This document shows, piece by piece, positions 8,131 to 16,334 of a stretch of 64,000 nucleotides of DNA. A program made the translations under genes and the position numbers. The notes below the pieces were generated by a model. That model was not told where the DNA came from. It did not search any database and was given only the letters and a program-made list of their open reading frames with translations. Each line of letters starts with the position of its first letter. Position 1 is the first letter of the stretch. Source of the DNA: Hymenobacter gummosus (GTDB lineage: Bacteria > Bacteroidota > Bacteroidia > Cytophagales > Hymenobacteraceae); assembly GCF_003970915.1 (NCBI RefSeq), contig NZ_RXOF01000013.1:141325-205324 (forward strand), in the 5' to 3' direction.

Positions 8131-9390
8131 CTTCGACCGAATGGCTTCCACCGGGTTCATCATGGCCGCTTTCACCGACGGAATAATGCCCGCAATGACG
8201 CCGATGAGCACCGACAAGCCCAGACCCAGCACGATGCGGTACATGGACATGGTAATCTTCATGGCGTCCTGCGGCACCAGGGTTATCAGCCAGACCAGGA
8301 ACAACCCGGCGGCCCCGCCGATGAGGCAGAGGAAAATAGCTTCGAACAGGAACTGGGCCAGGATGAAGTAGTTCTTGGCCCCCAGTGACTTCTGAATGCC
8401 GATGATGTTGGTGCGCTCCGTCACCGACACGAACATGATGTTGGCAATGCCGAAGCCGCCCACCAGGATGGCAAACGAACCGATAACGGCCCCCGCTACC
8501 CCAATTACGCTAAACAGGCTGGAAATGGCGTCGGCCAGCATTTCGGGGCGGTTCAGGGCGAAGTCGTCCTCCTCCCGGGGCTTGAGCCCGCGGATGTTGC
8601 GCATGGCGCCCTGCACTTCCGATTCCAGGTTGAGCAGGCCCGGGTCTGCGTCGGTGCCCTTGATGCCGATGGTGCCCTGGGCGCCGCCCATGCCGCCGTT
8701 GCTCAGGGCGTAGATTTTGGTGAAGGAGCCCAGCGGCACCAGGCAGTTGGTGTCGTTGCTGGGCGTGTCGAGCATCTTTTTGCCCTCCTTCTCCATCACC
8801 CCGATGATGGTGTATTTCAGCCCGTGGGTACGAAACTCCTTGCCCACGGCCGAGCCGTTGGGGAACAGGTTGTGGGCAATGTCGTAGCCAACCACCGCCA
8901 CGTTGCGGGCCGCGTCGATTTCCTGCGGGGTGAAATAGCGCCCCTCCTGCACTGGCACGTCGGATACCTGCCGGAACTCGTAGGTGACGCCCTGCAGGGC
9001 AATGTCTTCCAGGCTGTTGGAGCCGGCCTTGAGCGTATTGCCGCCCCGGGCCGCGAACAGGGCTACGCCGCGGTTATTCTCGGGCGTGAGCAGGCGCTGG
9101 AGCTGCTGAAACTCGCGCAACGTGGGGCTGGGCCGGTTGAAATACTTCCACCAAGGATAGTCGCCGCCGAAGGCCCAGGGCCACTTGGCCACGTAGATGA
9201 CCTTGTCGCCCACGAAGTTCATGCTCTGCCGCACGCTGGCTTCCAACGAATCGACCACCGTGAACACGGCAATGATGGCAAAGATGCCCACCGTGACGCC
9301 CAGCAAGGACAAAATGGTGCGCAACAGATTGGACTGCAGCGCCTGCCAGGCAAAGCGGAAACTTTCAAACGTCAGGCGGAGGGTTTTCAT
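8128..9390 (-). CDS. MacB/FtsX-type ABC transporter permease
   Basis: An inner-membrane permease of 420 residues with the MacB layout. TM1 is at about residues 25-46 and is followed by a large periplasmic domain of roughly 230 residues. Three C-terminal helices (about 290-320, 340-370, 385-410) end with NPVEAIRSK, the usual FtsX-domain end. Family members drive export or mechanotransmission at the envelope. No ATPase partner is next to it; the ATPase at 4029 is of another class. The start at 9390 (MKTLRLTFESF) is chosen because upstream in-frame codons fall in array A3. The gene is bracketed by arrays A2 and A3, which share a repeat unit. Confidence 0.85.
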   Translation of the reverse strand: MKTLRLTFESFRFAWQALQSNLLRTILSLLGVTVGIFAIIAVFTVVDSLEASVRQSMNFVGDKVIYVAKWPWAFGGDYPWWKYFNRPSPTLREFQQLQRLLTPENNRGVALFAARGGNTLKAGSNSLEDIALQGVTYEFRQVSDVPVQEGRYFTPQEIDAARNVAVVGYDIAHNLFPNGSAVGKEFRTHGLKYTIIGVMEKEGKKMLDTPSNDTNCLVPLGSFTKIYALSNGGMGGAQGTIGIKGTDADPGLLNLESEVQGAMRNIRGLKPREEDDFALNRPEMLADAISSLFSVIGVAGAVIGSFAILVGGFGIANIMFVSVTERTNIIGIQKSLGAKNYFILAQFLFEAIFLCLIGGAAGLFLVWLITLVPQDAMKITMSMYRIVLGLGLSVLIGVIAGIIPSVKAAMMNPVEAIRSK

Positions 9391-9395
9391 AGCTG

Positions 9396-9478
9396 CTGGA
9401 TGGCTAAATGGCTGAACTGTTAAATGGTTATTCGTTCCGGAACGGCCAGCCATTTAGCCATTCGGCCATTTAACAGTT
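9396..9478. repeat. Fold-back array A3 (unit TTAAATGGCTGG-like)
   Basis: The left arm (9396-9430) and right arm (9446-9478) surround a spacer holding the perfect 12-bp palindrome CGTTCCGGAACG (9433-9444). It lies in the divergent gap between the permease and queA, so it separates two promoters rather than two ends. Confidence 0.85.
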
Positions 9479-9518
9479 TTTCTGGCGGGAAGGTAACGAT
9501 ATATCCGGGCGGGTTCCG

Positions 9519-9526
9519 TACTTTTG
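9519..9526 (+). promoter_or_regulatory. -7 box of queA
   Basis: TACTTTTG is a perfect TAnnTTTG match 57 bp before the queA start codon. No TTG is seen at the expected -33 distance. Confidence 0.5.
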
Positions 9527-9582
9527 CAACTCGAAAAAATTGCGTAATCTCCCCGCAATCTTGCCTGTACTAAACGCCGGCC

Positions 9583-10635
9583 ATGAAGCTCTCCGAGTTT
9601 AAGTTTGATTTGCCCGAATCCCTGGTCGCTCAGCACCCCGCCAAGAACCGCGACGAGTCGCGGCTGATGGTGGTGCACCGCGACAGCGGCCGCATCGAGC
9701 ACCGCTCCTTCAAAGATATCATTGAATACTTCGACGACGGCGACGTTTTCGTGGTAAATGACACGAAGGTATTTCCTGCCCGCCTCTACGGCAACAAAGA
9801 AAAGACGGGCGCCAAGATTGAAGTGTTCCTGCTGCGCGAGCTGAACAAGGAGCTGCACCTGTGGGACGTGCTGGTGGACCCCGCCCGCAAAATCCGCGTG
9901 GGCAACAAGCTGTACTTCGACGACGACAGCATCATGGTGGCCGAGGTCATCGACAACACCACCTCGCGCGGCCGCACCATCAAGTTTTTGTTCGACGGCC
10001 CCGAGGAGGACTTCTACAAAGCCCTGCACGACCTGGGCGAGACGCCGCTGCCCAAAGAGGTCATCACCCGCGACCCGGAAGCGGCCGACAAAGAGCGTTA
10101 CCAGACGATTTTTGCCAAGCACACGGGCGCCGTGGCCGCGCCGTCGGCCGGGCTGCACTTCACCCGCGAGGTTATCAAGCGCCTGGAAATCAAAGGCGTG
10201 GACATGGTACCGGTAACGCTGCACGTGGGCCTGGGCACCTTCCGCCCCGTCGACGTGGAGGATTTGACCAAGCACAAGATGGACTCCGAGAACTTCATCG
10301 TGCCGGCCGATTCGGCGGTGGTGGTGAATAAGGCGCTGGACCAGAAGAAGCGCGTGTGCGCAGTGGGCACTACTACCATGCGCGCCATGGAGTCGTCGGT
10401 ATCGGCCAACGCCCGCCTGAAGCCCACGGAAGGCTGGACCGACCGGTTTATCTTCCCGCCCTACGACTTCAAAATTGCCAACGCCCTGCTGACCAACTTC
10501 CACCTGCCGGAAAGCACGCTGATGATGATGGCCTCGGCCTTCTCGGGCTACGACCTGCTCATCGAGGCCTACCAGACGGCCATCAAGGAGAAGTACAAGT
10601 TTTTCAGCTACGGCGACGCCATGCTGATTCTTTAA
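9583..10635 (+). CDS. queA: tRNA preQ1(34) S-adenosylmethionine ribosyltransferase-isomerase
   Basis: A cytoplasmic enzyme of 350 residues that transfers the ribosyl moiety of SAM to preQ1 in tRNA, giving epoxyqueuosine. It is full length and collinear with QueA: N-terminal [29 protein letters not shown], then [48 protein letters not shown] and a C-terminal [29 protein letters not shown]. Other queuosine genes are not in the window. An array of TTAGGGTC units begins two bases after its stop, followed by a clear terminator. Confidence 0.96.
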   Translation: MKLSEFKFDLPESLVAQHPAKNRDESRLMVVHRDSGRIEHRSFKDIIEYFDDGDVFVVNDTKVFPARLYGNKEKTGAKIEVFLLRELNKELHLWDVLVDPARKIRVGNKLYFDDDSIMVAEVIDNTTSRGRTIKFLFDGPEEDFYKALHDLGETPLPKEVITRDPEAADKERYQTIFAKHTGAVAAPSAGLHFTREVIKRLEIKGVDMVPVTLHVGLGTFRPVDVEDLTKHKMDSENFIVPADSAVVVNKALDQKKRVCAVGTTTMRAMESSVSANARLKPTEGWTDRFIFPPYDFKIANALLTNFHLPESTLMMMASAFSGYDLLIEAYQTAIKEKYKFFSYGDAMLIL

Positions 10636-10636
10636 T

Positions 10637-10844
10637 GGGGTCTTAGGGTCTTAGGATCTTAGGGTCTTAGGGTCTTAGGGTCTTAGGGTCTTAGGGGTAG
10701 TTGCTTTGCCCTGCTTATGTTGCGCCGGATACCAGCTTTTGCTGCTATCCGGCGTTTTTTGTTGCCCGTCATCACGCCGATTTCTAGCCTGCCTCTTCTG
10801 CATGTCTTCCCAAGCCCCCAAGACCCCAAGCCCCCAAGACCCCA
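10637..10844. repeat. Fold-back array A5 (unit TTAGGGTC)
   Basis: The left arm has seven 8-bp TTAGGGTC-type units at 10643-10698, with two degenerate. The right arm (10810-10844) has the reverse complement, mixing GACCCCAAG and CCCCCAAG. The 110-bp spacer contains the queA terminator. The right arm encodes residues 4-15 of IspD. Confidence 0.85.
10723..10760 (+). terminator. Terminator of queA
   Basis: A 9-bp stem (10723-10731 with 10746-10754) carries an inner CAGC/GCTG stem with TTTT loop and is followed by six Ts. It sits inside the spacer of array A5. Confidence 0.85.
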
Positions 10845-11509
10845 GATTCGCCATCATCGTCGCCGGCGGCAGCGGCACGCGCATGGGCGCCGACCGGCCC
10901 AAGCAGTTTCTGAAGCTACGCGGGGAGCCGGTGCTGGTGCACACGCTGCGCCGCTTTGCCGCCCCGGAGCTGCACGTGCAGCGCCTCGTGCTGGTGCTGC
11001 CCGCCGACCAGCTGGCGGTGTGGCAGGAGCTGCACCAGCGCTACGCCCCCGAGCTGGCGCACGAGGTAGTAAGCGGTGGGGCTACGCGCTGGGCCTCGGT
11101 GCGGCAGGGCCTGGCCCGGCTAAAGGAATACAGCGCCGGCGTGGTGGCCGTGCACGACGGCGTGCGGCCCCTCACGCCCTTGTCGGTTATTGAAAGCACC
11201 TACGCCGCGGCCCGGCAGCACGGCGCGGCCGTGGCGGCGGTGGCACCCAAAGACTCGGTGCGCGGCCTCTCGGCCACCGGCTCCTACGCCCTGGACCGCT
11301 CCCGCCTGCGCCTGGTGCAAACGCCCCAATGCTTCGAGCTGGAGCTGCTGCGCCGCGCCTACCAATTGCCCGAGCTGCCCACCTTCACCGACGACGCCAG
11401 CGTGGTGGAGGACTTGCAGCACCCCATCCACCTGGTGCCGGGCGACTACCGCAATCTGAAAATTACCACGCCCGAGGATTTGCTGCTGGCCGAGGCGCTG
11501 CTGGGCTAA
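10802..11509 (+). CDS. ispD: 2-C-methyl-D-erythritol 4-phosphate cytidylyltransferase
   Basis: A cytidylyltransferase of 235 residues (E. coli IspD is about 236) for the non-mevalonate isoprenoid pathway, which feeds carotenoids and quinones. The nucleotide-binding loop IIVAGGSGTRMGADRPKQF contains the conserved R and K. VVAVHDGVRPL and LVQTPQCFELELL are also typical. It is cytoplasmic. The start at 10802 gives MSSQAPKTPSPQDPRFAIIVAGG, whose first ~14 residues are translated from the right arm of array A5. The alternative in-frame upstream start would add a Cys-rich tract from the terminator region and is rejected. Confidence 0.93.
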   Translation: MSSQAPKTPSPQDPRFAIIVAGGSGTRMGADRPKQFLKLRGEPVLVHTLRRFAAPELHVQRLVLVLPADQLAVWQELHQRYAPELAHEVVSGGATRWASVRQGLARLKEYSAGVVAVHDGVRPLTPLSVIESTYAAARQHGAAVAAVAPKDSVRGLSATGSYALDRSRLRLVQTPQCFELELLRRAYQLPELPTFTDDASVVEDLQHPIHLVPGDYRNLKITTPEDLLLAEALLG

Positions 11510-11554
11510 ATACCTACTCTGTAAAAGACTTAACTCCAGCTTTCTTGGTAAGCT

Positions 11555-11614
11555 GCCAGACGCACAAAGCGGCCGGCTCCCGTTGCAGGGGGCCGGCCGC
11601 TTTGTGCGTCTGGC
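11555..11614. terminator. 23-bp perfect hairpin downstream of ispD
   Basis: Stems 11555-11577 and 11592-11614 pair perfectly over 23 bp around a 14-nt loop. No T tract follows on either strand, so it may be an RNA-stabilising or rho-assisted terminator, or another palindromic element. Confidence 0.55.
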
Positions 11615-11662
11615 TATCTAATTACGCCTTTACAAGCCGAATTAAATAAAAATTAAAATTGC

Positions 11663-11682
11663 AGTTTAATCATCATTAAACT
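11663..11682. promoter_or_regulatory. AT-rich palindrome AGTTTAAT-CATC-ATTAAACT
   Basis: A perfect 8-bp inverted repeat in an AT-rich stretch about 90 bp before the DUF1800 gene. It is a candidate operator for the DUF1800-DUF1501 operon. No clear -7 box was found nearby. Confidence 0.35.
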
Positions 11683-11770
11683 TTCACTATTTCTATTCAT
11701 CTTAGAGGTTACAATGCCGGCCGCATAGTTGCCTGCTTGTCGCGCGCCCGTCTTTTTTTACCTCTTGCCT

Positions 11771-13489
11771 ATGGACCGTAGAGCTTTCCTCCGCAAACCG
11801 GCTTCAGTACTCACGGCCCCGGCAGCTGCGCTGACGGACACCGCGGCATACACCGACCCGCCCGGTCAGGAAACGGTCAGCCGCTTTGCCAACCAGACCC
11901 TGCCCGACGTGCCGCGCACCAACGCCAGTCTGGCGCCCTACGCCGGCACCTGGGGCCCGGTGCAGGCGGCTCACCTGCTGCGCCGCTGCGTGTTCGGCCC
12001 GACGCGGGCGCAGCTGGCGGCCGCGGCCGGCTCCTCGCTCACGCAGGTGCTGAACGGGCTGTTGACGGCCCCGGCCGCCCCGGCCCCGCCCGTCAACGTG
12101 TCGGCTACCGATACCAGCGTGGCCATCGGGCAGACCTGGACCGCGCAGGCTTTCGACCAGAACTTCGAGGGCGTGCGGCGCTCCTCCCTGCGGGCCTGGT
12201 GGCTGGGGCAATTGCTCAGTGACTCCACCCTGCAGGCGAAGATGTGGCTGTTCTGGCACAACCACTTCGTCATCGAGCTGGCCGACGTGGGCGACGCGCG
12301 CTACGGCTACCAGTACGCCGAATTGCTGCGCAGCCAAGCCCTGGGCAACGTGAAGCAGCTGTGCAAGGACGTGACCGTAGCCCCGGCCATGCTGCGCTAC
12401 CTCAACGGCAACCAGAGCACCGCCACCGCGCCCAACGAAAACTACGGCCGGGAGCTGCTGGAGCTGTTTACCGTCGGCAAAGGCCCCATCATCGGCCCCG
12501 GCAACTACACCACTTACACCGAGGCCGACGTGCAGGCCGCCGCCCGGGTGCTGACCGGCTGGCGCGACAACTCCACCACCATCCAGGGCTACTACACCGC
12601 CTCGCGCCACGACACCACGACCAAGCAGTTCAGCGGCGCCTTCCAGAACCAGAGCATTCCGAACGGCGGCGCCACCGAGTACCAGACGCTGGTGGACATG
12701 ATTTTCGGGCAGGCCGAAACGGCGCGCTACCTGGTGCGCAAGCTCTACCGCTGGTTTGTGTACTACGTCATCGACGCCACCACCGAGCAGCAGGTGATTC
12801 AGCCCCTGGCCGCCCAGCTGCAACAAAACGGCTATAACCTCGCGCCGGTGCTGCGGACCTTGCTGGCGTCGGAGCACTTCTTCGACGCGGTGAACGTGGG
12901 CTGCTACATCAAAAGCCCGCTGGAATTCTCGCTGGGCCTGCTGCGGCAAATGGAGGTAGCCCAGCCCACCAGCAGCAACGTGGCGCAGCAGTACGCGGTG
13001 TGGGACTACTACAACGGCCTCACCAACCTGCAGCAGCAGTACCTGGGCGACCCGCCCAACGTGGCCGGCTGGCCCGCCTACTGGCAGACGCCGCAATTCA
13101 ACGAGCTGTGGATCAACGCCGTGACCTTGCCGCGCCGCAACCAGGTATCCGATGCGCTGCTTACGACTACCGGCGTTACCCGCTCGGGCTTCCAGCTCAT
13201 CATCGACCCGGTGGCCTGGGCCCAGAGCCTACCCGTGCAAACCTCGCAGGACCCGAACCTGCTCATCCGGGCCTTCGTGGACGTGCTCATGCCCTTCCCG
13301 CTGACCACGAACCAGCTGGCCTTCCTCAACGACGCGCTGCTGCCCGGCCTGCCCGACTTCGAGTGGACCGACGAGTGGACCCAGTACCTGGCCGCGCCCA
13401 CCAACACCGCCAAGAAAAACGCCGTGGCCACCAAGCTCCGCGCCCTGCTGCGCGTCATGCTCAGCCAGGCGGAGTTTCAGTTGTCTTAA
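11771..13489 (+). CDS. DUF1800 domain-containing protein
   Basis: A protein of 572 residues. The start MDRRAFLRKPAS carries a Tat-like twin arginine, but the hydrophobic stretch after it is weak. The DUF1800 hallmark NENYGRELLELFTVGKG is near residue 230. AAHLLRRCVFGPT (near 65) and NHFVIEL (near 160) are also typical. DUF1800 genes are usually followed directly by a DUF1501 gene, as here, and the two are thought to act as an exported pair of unknown function. The two genes are separated by array A4 (about 190 bp) but lie on the same strand. The start at 11771 is preferred to one 14 codons upstream. Confidence 0.88.
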   Translation: MDRRAFLRKPASVLTAPAAALTDTAAYTDPPGQETVSRFANQTLPDVPRTNASLAPYAGTWGPVQAAHLLRRCVFGPTRAQLAAAAGSSLTQVLNGLLTAPAAPAPPVNVSATDTSVAIGQTWTAQAFDQNFEGVRRSSLRAWWLGQLLSDSTLQAKMWLFWHNHFVIELADVGDARYGYQYAELLRSQALGNVKQLCKDVTVAPAMLRYLNGNQSTATAPNENYGRELLELFTVGKGPIIGPGNYTTYTEADVQAAARVLTGWRDNSTTIQGYYTASRHDTTTKQFSGAFQNQSIPNGGATEYQTLVDMIFGQAETARYLVRKLYRWFVYYVIDATTEQQVIQPLAAQLQQNGYNLAPVLRTLLASEHFFDAVNVGCYIKSPLEFSLGLLRQMEVAQPTSSNVAQQYAVWDYYNGLTNLQQQYLGDPPNVAGWPAYWQTPQFNELWINAVTLPRRNQVSDALLTTTGVTRSGFQLIIDPVAWAQSLPVQTSQDPNLLIRAFVDVLMPFPLTTNQLAFLNDALLPGLPDFEWTDEWTQYLAAPTNTAKKNAVATKLRALLRVMLSQAEFQLS

Positions 13490-13674
13490 TGGCTAAATGG
13501 CTTGATGGCTAAATTGTTAAATGGCTGGATTATGAATGATTAAATGGTTCGATGGCTAAATGGCTGGTCGTTCTGACGTTAAGCAGCTAGCCATTCAGCA
13601 ATTTGACCATTTAGCAGCTTGCCCATTTAACACCCCACCAATCAACCATTTAACAATTCAGCCATTTAACCATT
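13487..13674. repeat. Fold-back array A4 (unit TTAAATGGCTGG-like)
   Basis: The longest of the arrays. The left arm (13487-13566) begins at the DUF1800 stop codon, the spacer contains CGTTCTGACGTT, and the right arm (13587-13674) ends 8 bp before the DUF1501 start. It fills an operon-internal gap completely. Confidence 0.88.
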
Positions 13675-13681
13675 ACTTCCC

Positions 13682-15262
13682 ATGAAACGCAGAGAATTTA
13701 TCCAGACGGCGGCGGCCGGGGCGGTGCTGCCGGTGCTGATGAACGGCTTCCCGGTGGCCGCCTACGGGCAGGACAACGCCGTGCTGGCCGCGCTGGTCAA
13801 CGCCACCACCCAGACCGACCGCGTGCTGGTGCTGGTGCAGCTCAACGGCGGCAACGACGGGCTGAACATGGTCATTCCGCTCGACCAGTACAGCGGACTG
13901 ATGACGGCCCGGCCCGACATTGCCATTCCGCAGGCCCAGGTGCTGCCCATGACCCAGCTTACCGGCCTGCACCCGGCCATGACGGGCCTCAAGAGCCTCT
14001 ACGACAACGGCAGCGTGGGCGTGGTGCAGAGCGTGGGCTATCCTAACCCCAACTTCTCGCACTTCCGCGCCACCGACATCTGGACCTCGGCCTCCGACTC
14101 CAACGTGACCTGGACCACCGGCTGGGCCGGCCGCTACCTCGACGGCGAGTTTCCGGGCTTCCCTACCGGCTACCCCAGCACCCAGAACCCCGACCCGCTG
14201 GCCATTACCGTGGGCTCGGTGGTGAGCAACTGCGTGCAGGGCCCCACGGTAAACATGGGCATGGCCATTGCCAGCACCAGCTCGTTTTACCAGTTGCTCA
14301 CCGGCACCGTCGACACTGCCCCGAATACCCCCGCCGGCCACGAGCTGACGTTTATCCGCCAGGTGGTGCAGCAGACGCAGGTGTACACCGCGGCCCTGCA
14401 GCGGGCCGCCCGGGCGGCCACCAACCTCTCGCCGCTCTGGCCTACCGCCGGGCAGAACAGCCTCGCCGATCAGCTCAAAATCGTGGCCCAGCTCATTGCC
14501 GGCGGGCTGCAGACGCGCATCTACTGCGTGAGCCTGGGCGGCTTCGATACGCACGCCCTGCAGGTGCCGGCCACCGGCAGCACTGCCACCGGCACCCACG
14601 CCACGCTGCTGGGCCGCGTCTCGCAGGCCATCGAAGCCTTCCAGGACGATTTGCGCCGCCTCGGGGTGCAGGACCGGGTCGTGGGCATGACGTTTTCGGA
14701 GTTTGGGCGGCGCATCAAGGCCAACTCCGGCAAGGGCACCGACCACGGCGCGGCGGCCCCGCTGTTCGTGTTCGGCACCAGCGTCAATCCGCGCATCCAC
14801 GGGCAGAACGTGCAGGTGCCGCTCAACGCGGGCGTCAACGACAACGTGCCCATGCAGTTCGACTTCCGCTCCATCTACGCCTCCATTCTGCAGGACTGGT
14901 TTGCGGTGCCGACGGCCACGCTCACGGCCTTGTTCGGCCGCACCTTCCCCTACGTGCCCGTGCTGCGCCCCGGCGTGCTGACGGGCACCGTGGCGGCCGA
15001 GGACGTGAACGTGCCCGGCTTCAGCGTGTACCCCAACCCCGTGCGCGGCCGGGCTACCGTGGCCTTCGAGGCCGGCGGCGCCCACGTGCAGGCCCGGCTG
15101 TTCGACGCCACCGGCCGCGAAGTGCAGCTGGTGGTCGACCGGGTGCTGCCCCGCGGGCCGCAGCGGCTGCCACTCGATGCGGCGGGGCTGGCGGCGGGCA
15201 CCTACTACTGCCACGTGCAGGAAGGACCGCGCATCAGCACCCGGCTGGTGGTGGTGGAATAG
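13682..15262 (+). CDS. DUF1501 protein with T9SS sorting domain
   Basis: A protein of 526 residues with an N-terminal Tat-type signal (KRREFIQTAAAGAVLPVL). The DUF1501 domain belongs to the alkaline-phosphatase-like/sulfatase superfamily: LVQLNGGNDGLNMVIPL near 52, FSHFRATDIWTSA, FSEFGRRIKANSGKGTDHG near 340. A C-terminal sorting domain follows from about residue 448 (SVYPNPVRGRATVAF ... AGTYYCHVQ). It is predicted to cross the inner membrane by Tat and the outer membrane by T9SS. Partner of the DUF1800 gene. Function is unknown; the superfamily suggests a metal-dependent hydrolase. Confidence 0.9.
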   Translation: MKRREFIQTAAAGAVLPVLMNGFPVAAYGQDNAVLAALVNATTQTDRVLVLVQLNGGNDGLNMVIPLDQYSGLMTARPDIAIPQAQVLPMTQLTGLHPAMTGLKSLYDNGSVGVVQSVGYPNPNFSHFRATDIWTSASDSNVTWTTGWAGRYLDGEFPGFPTGYPSTQNPDPLAITVGSVVSNCVQGPTVNMGMAIASTSSFYQLLTGTVDTAPNTPAGHELTFIRQVVQQTQVYTAALQRAARAATNLSPLWPTAGQNSLADQLKIVAQLIAGGLQTRIYCVSLGGFDTHALQVPATGSTATGTHATLLGRVSQAIEAFQDDLRRLGVQDRVVGMTFSEFGRRIKANSGKGTDHGAAAPLFVFGTSVNPRIHGQNVQVPLNAGVNDNVPMQFDFRSIYASILQDWFAVPTATLTALFGRTFPYVPVLRPGVLTGTVAAEDVNVPGFSVYPNPVRGRATVAFEAGGAHVQARLFDATGREVQLVVDRVLPRGPQRLPLDAAGLAAGTYYCHVQEGPRISTRLVVVE

Positions 15263-15307
15263 CCGCCCGCGCGGCGGCTAACCTCGTCGGTTACCATTAA
15301 AACTCGA

Positions 15308-15349
15308 AAAACTCCCCGCTCGGCTGTAGCCCTGGCGGGGAGTTTTGCG
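15308..15349. terminator. Terminator of the DUF1501 gene
   Basis: A 12-bp stem (15308-15319 with 15335-15346) flanked by A-rich and T-rich ends follows the gene by about 45 bp. Confidence 0.75.
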
Positions 15350-15362
15350 TAATGCCCAAACA

Positions 15363-15392
15363 CGCCCGCCGGCCCCGCCTGCGGGCGTTTGT
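15363..15392 (+). terminator. Second hairpin with T-rich tail
   Basis: A 7-bp stem CGCCCGC/GCGGGCG (15363-15369 with 15381-15387) followed by TTTGTT, 14 bp past the previous terminator and 33 bp before the next start codon. It is either a tandem terminator or a leader structure of the 101-residue gene. Confidence 0.45.
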
Positions 15393-15424
15393 TCCGACCC
15401 CCTAACTACCTCATCTGCTCCATT

Positions 15425-15730
15425 ATGGACAACCAGATCCAAAAAAACCTGGAAGACATTCTCCCGGAAGACATTGCGCGCACCTTCGAAAGCGCCTACC
15501 ACGTCATCAAGGGCGACAATGAGCACGTCGAAGACTTGCTGCGCCACGGTGGCGCCCTGCTGCGCAAGGCCAGCCAGCGCCTGACGCCCACCCAGCTGGT
15601 GCTCGGCATTGCCGTACTGGCGGCCGGCGCCGTGTTTGTACTGGCTAAGTATTCCGACCAGATTCAGGACGCCATCGAAGACTTCACCGACGGCGAAGAC
15701 GACAAGCAGCCCGCCCCGGCGGCTAAATAG
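15425..15730 (+). CDS. Small single-pass membrane protein of unknown function
   Basis: A protein of 101 residues. The N-terminal ~50 residues are amphipathic and charged (MDNQIQKNLEDILPEDIARTFE). One membrane helix lies at about residues 58-75 (LVLGIAVLAAGAVFVLAK), and the tail is acidic (DFTDGEDDKQPAPAAK). The layout recalls small membrane stress proteins of the YtxH/DUF883 type, but I see no diagnostic motif. The start at 15425 is chosen because an upstream in-frame start lies in the hairpin region. Codon use matches the neighbours. Confidence 0.7.
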   Translation: MDNQIQKNLEDILPEDIARTFESAYHVIKGDNEHVEDLLRHGGALLRKASQRLTPTQLVLGIAVLAAGAVFVLAKYSDQIQDAIEDFTDGEDDKQPAPAAK

Positions 15731-15910
15731 CTTTAGAGCCAGCAACGCAGCCTGCTCCTCACCGGGCGGGCTGCGTTTTGCTGTGCTACGATCCAGAAAT
15801 AGCAATGCATTTTATATAACTTTTATTATTAATATTTTCACAATTACAACTTATCACGTATACTAGCACCTCGTTCAGCTTTTCCTGCCACTACCAAAAC
15901 CTTACACCTC

Positions 15911-16114
15911 ATGCGTAAGCAGCTTTACTATGCGCTGGCCGCTGTAATTCTGGGCAGCACAGCCGTACCCGAAACCGCCGCAGCCGAAACGCTGCTGCCG
16001 GCCCCAGCCGCTTCGGTTCCCACCGTTCACGCCACTACGGCCGACCGTGCCGAGACGCTGAAAAAGCGAAAGAAGCGCAAAAAGCGCCGCATGGGTAGCC
16101 GGCGCGGCCGCTAA
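15911..16114 (+). CDS. Small secreted protein with Lys/Arg-rich tail (copy 1)
   Basis: A protein of 67 residues with a signal peptide (MRKQLYYALAAVILGSTAVPETAAAE, cleavage near residue 26), a short Pro/Ala/Thr linker and a strongly basic tail (KKRKKRKKRRMGSRRGR). It sits downstream of a markedly AT-rich 70-bp stretch likely to hold its promoter. A second gene of the same design follows at 16335. I do not recognise a named family. The basic tail could bind nucleic acid, phosphate or anionic polysaccharide outside the cell. Confidence 0.65.
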   Translation: MRKQLYYALAAVILGSTAVPETAAAETLLPAPAASVPTVHATTADRAETLKKRKKRKKRRMGSRRGR

Positions 16115-16220
16115 GCCCTTCGCATGATGATGTCGACCTACTGGCTGGCATTTATCAGCGAATCAAACGCTTAACTCTCTGCTGCTAATACCGCCCTTAC
16201 GGAACGCGAGGGTAGTTCAA

Positions 16221-16254
16221 ACGGCTTCACATCTTCATGTGAGGCCGTTTTTTT
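16221..16254 (+). terminator. Terminator after the first small secreted protein gene
   Basis: A 12-bp stem with one G-T pair (16221-16232 with 16237-16248), CTTC loop and a run of seven Ts. Confidence 0.85.
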
Positions 16255-16334
16255 GTGCCCCGGGCCGCCCACGCCGTAACATTGCATTGTCAAACGATTC
16301 TAGGATTTCTCCACTTCCCCGCCCTCTGCCTGCT

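Noticed and set aside
10637-10698. Telomere-like TTAGGG repeats
   Set aside because: The unit is 8 bp (TTAGGGTC), degenerate, intergenic and paired with a reverse-complement arm. It fits the fold-back array family, not a telomere.
13487-13674. Possible CRISPR array
   Set aside because: There are no direct repeats of constant length separated by unique spacers and no cas genes. The units are short, degenerate and inverted between arms.
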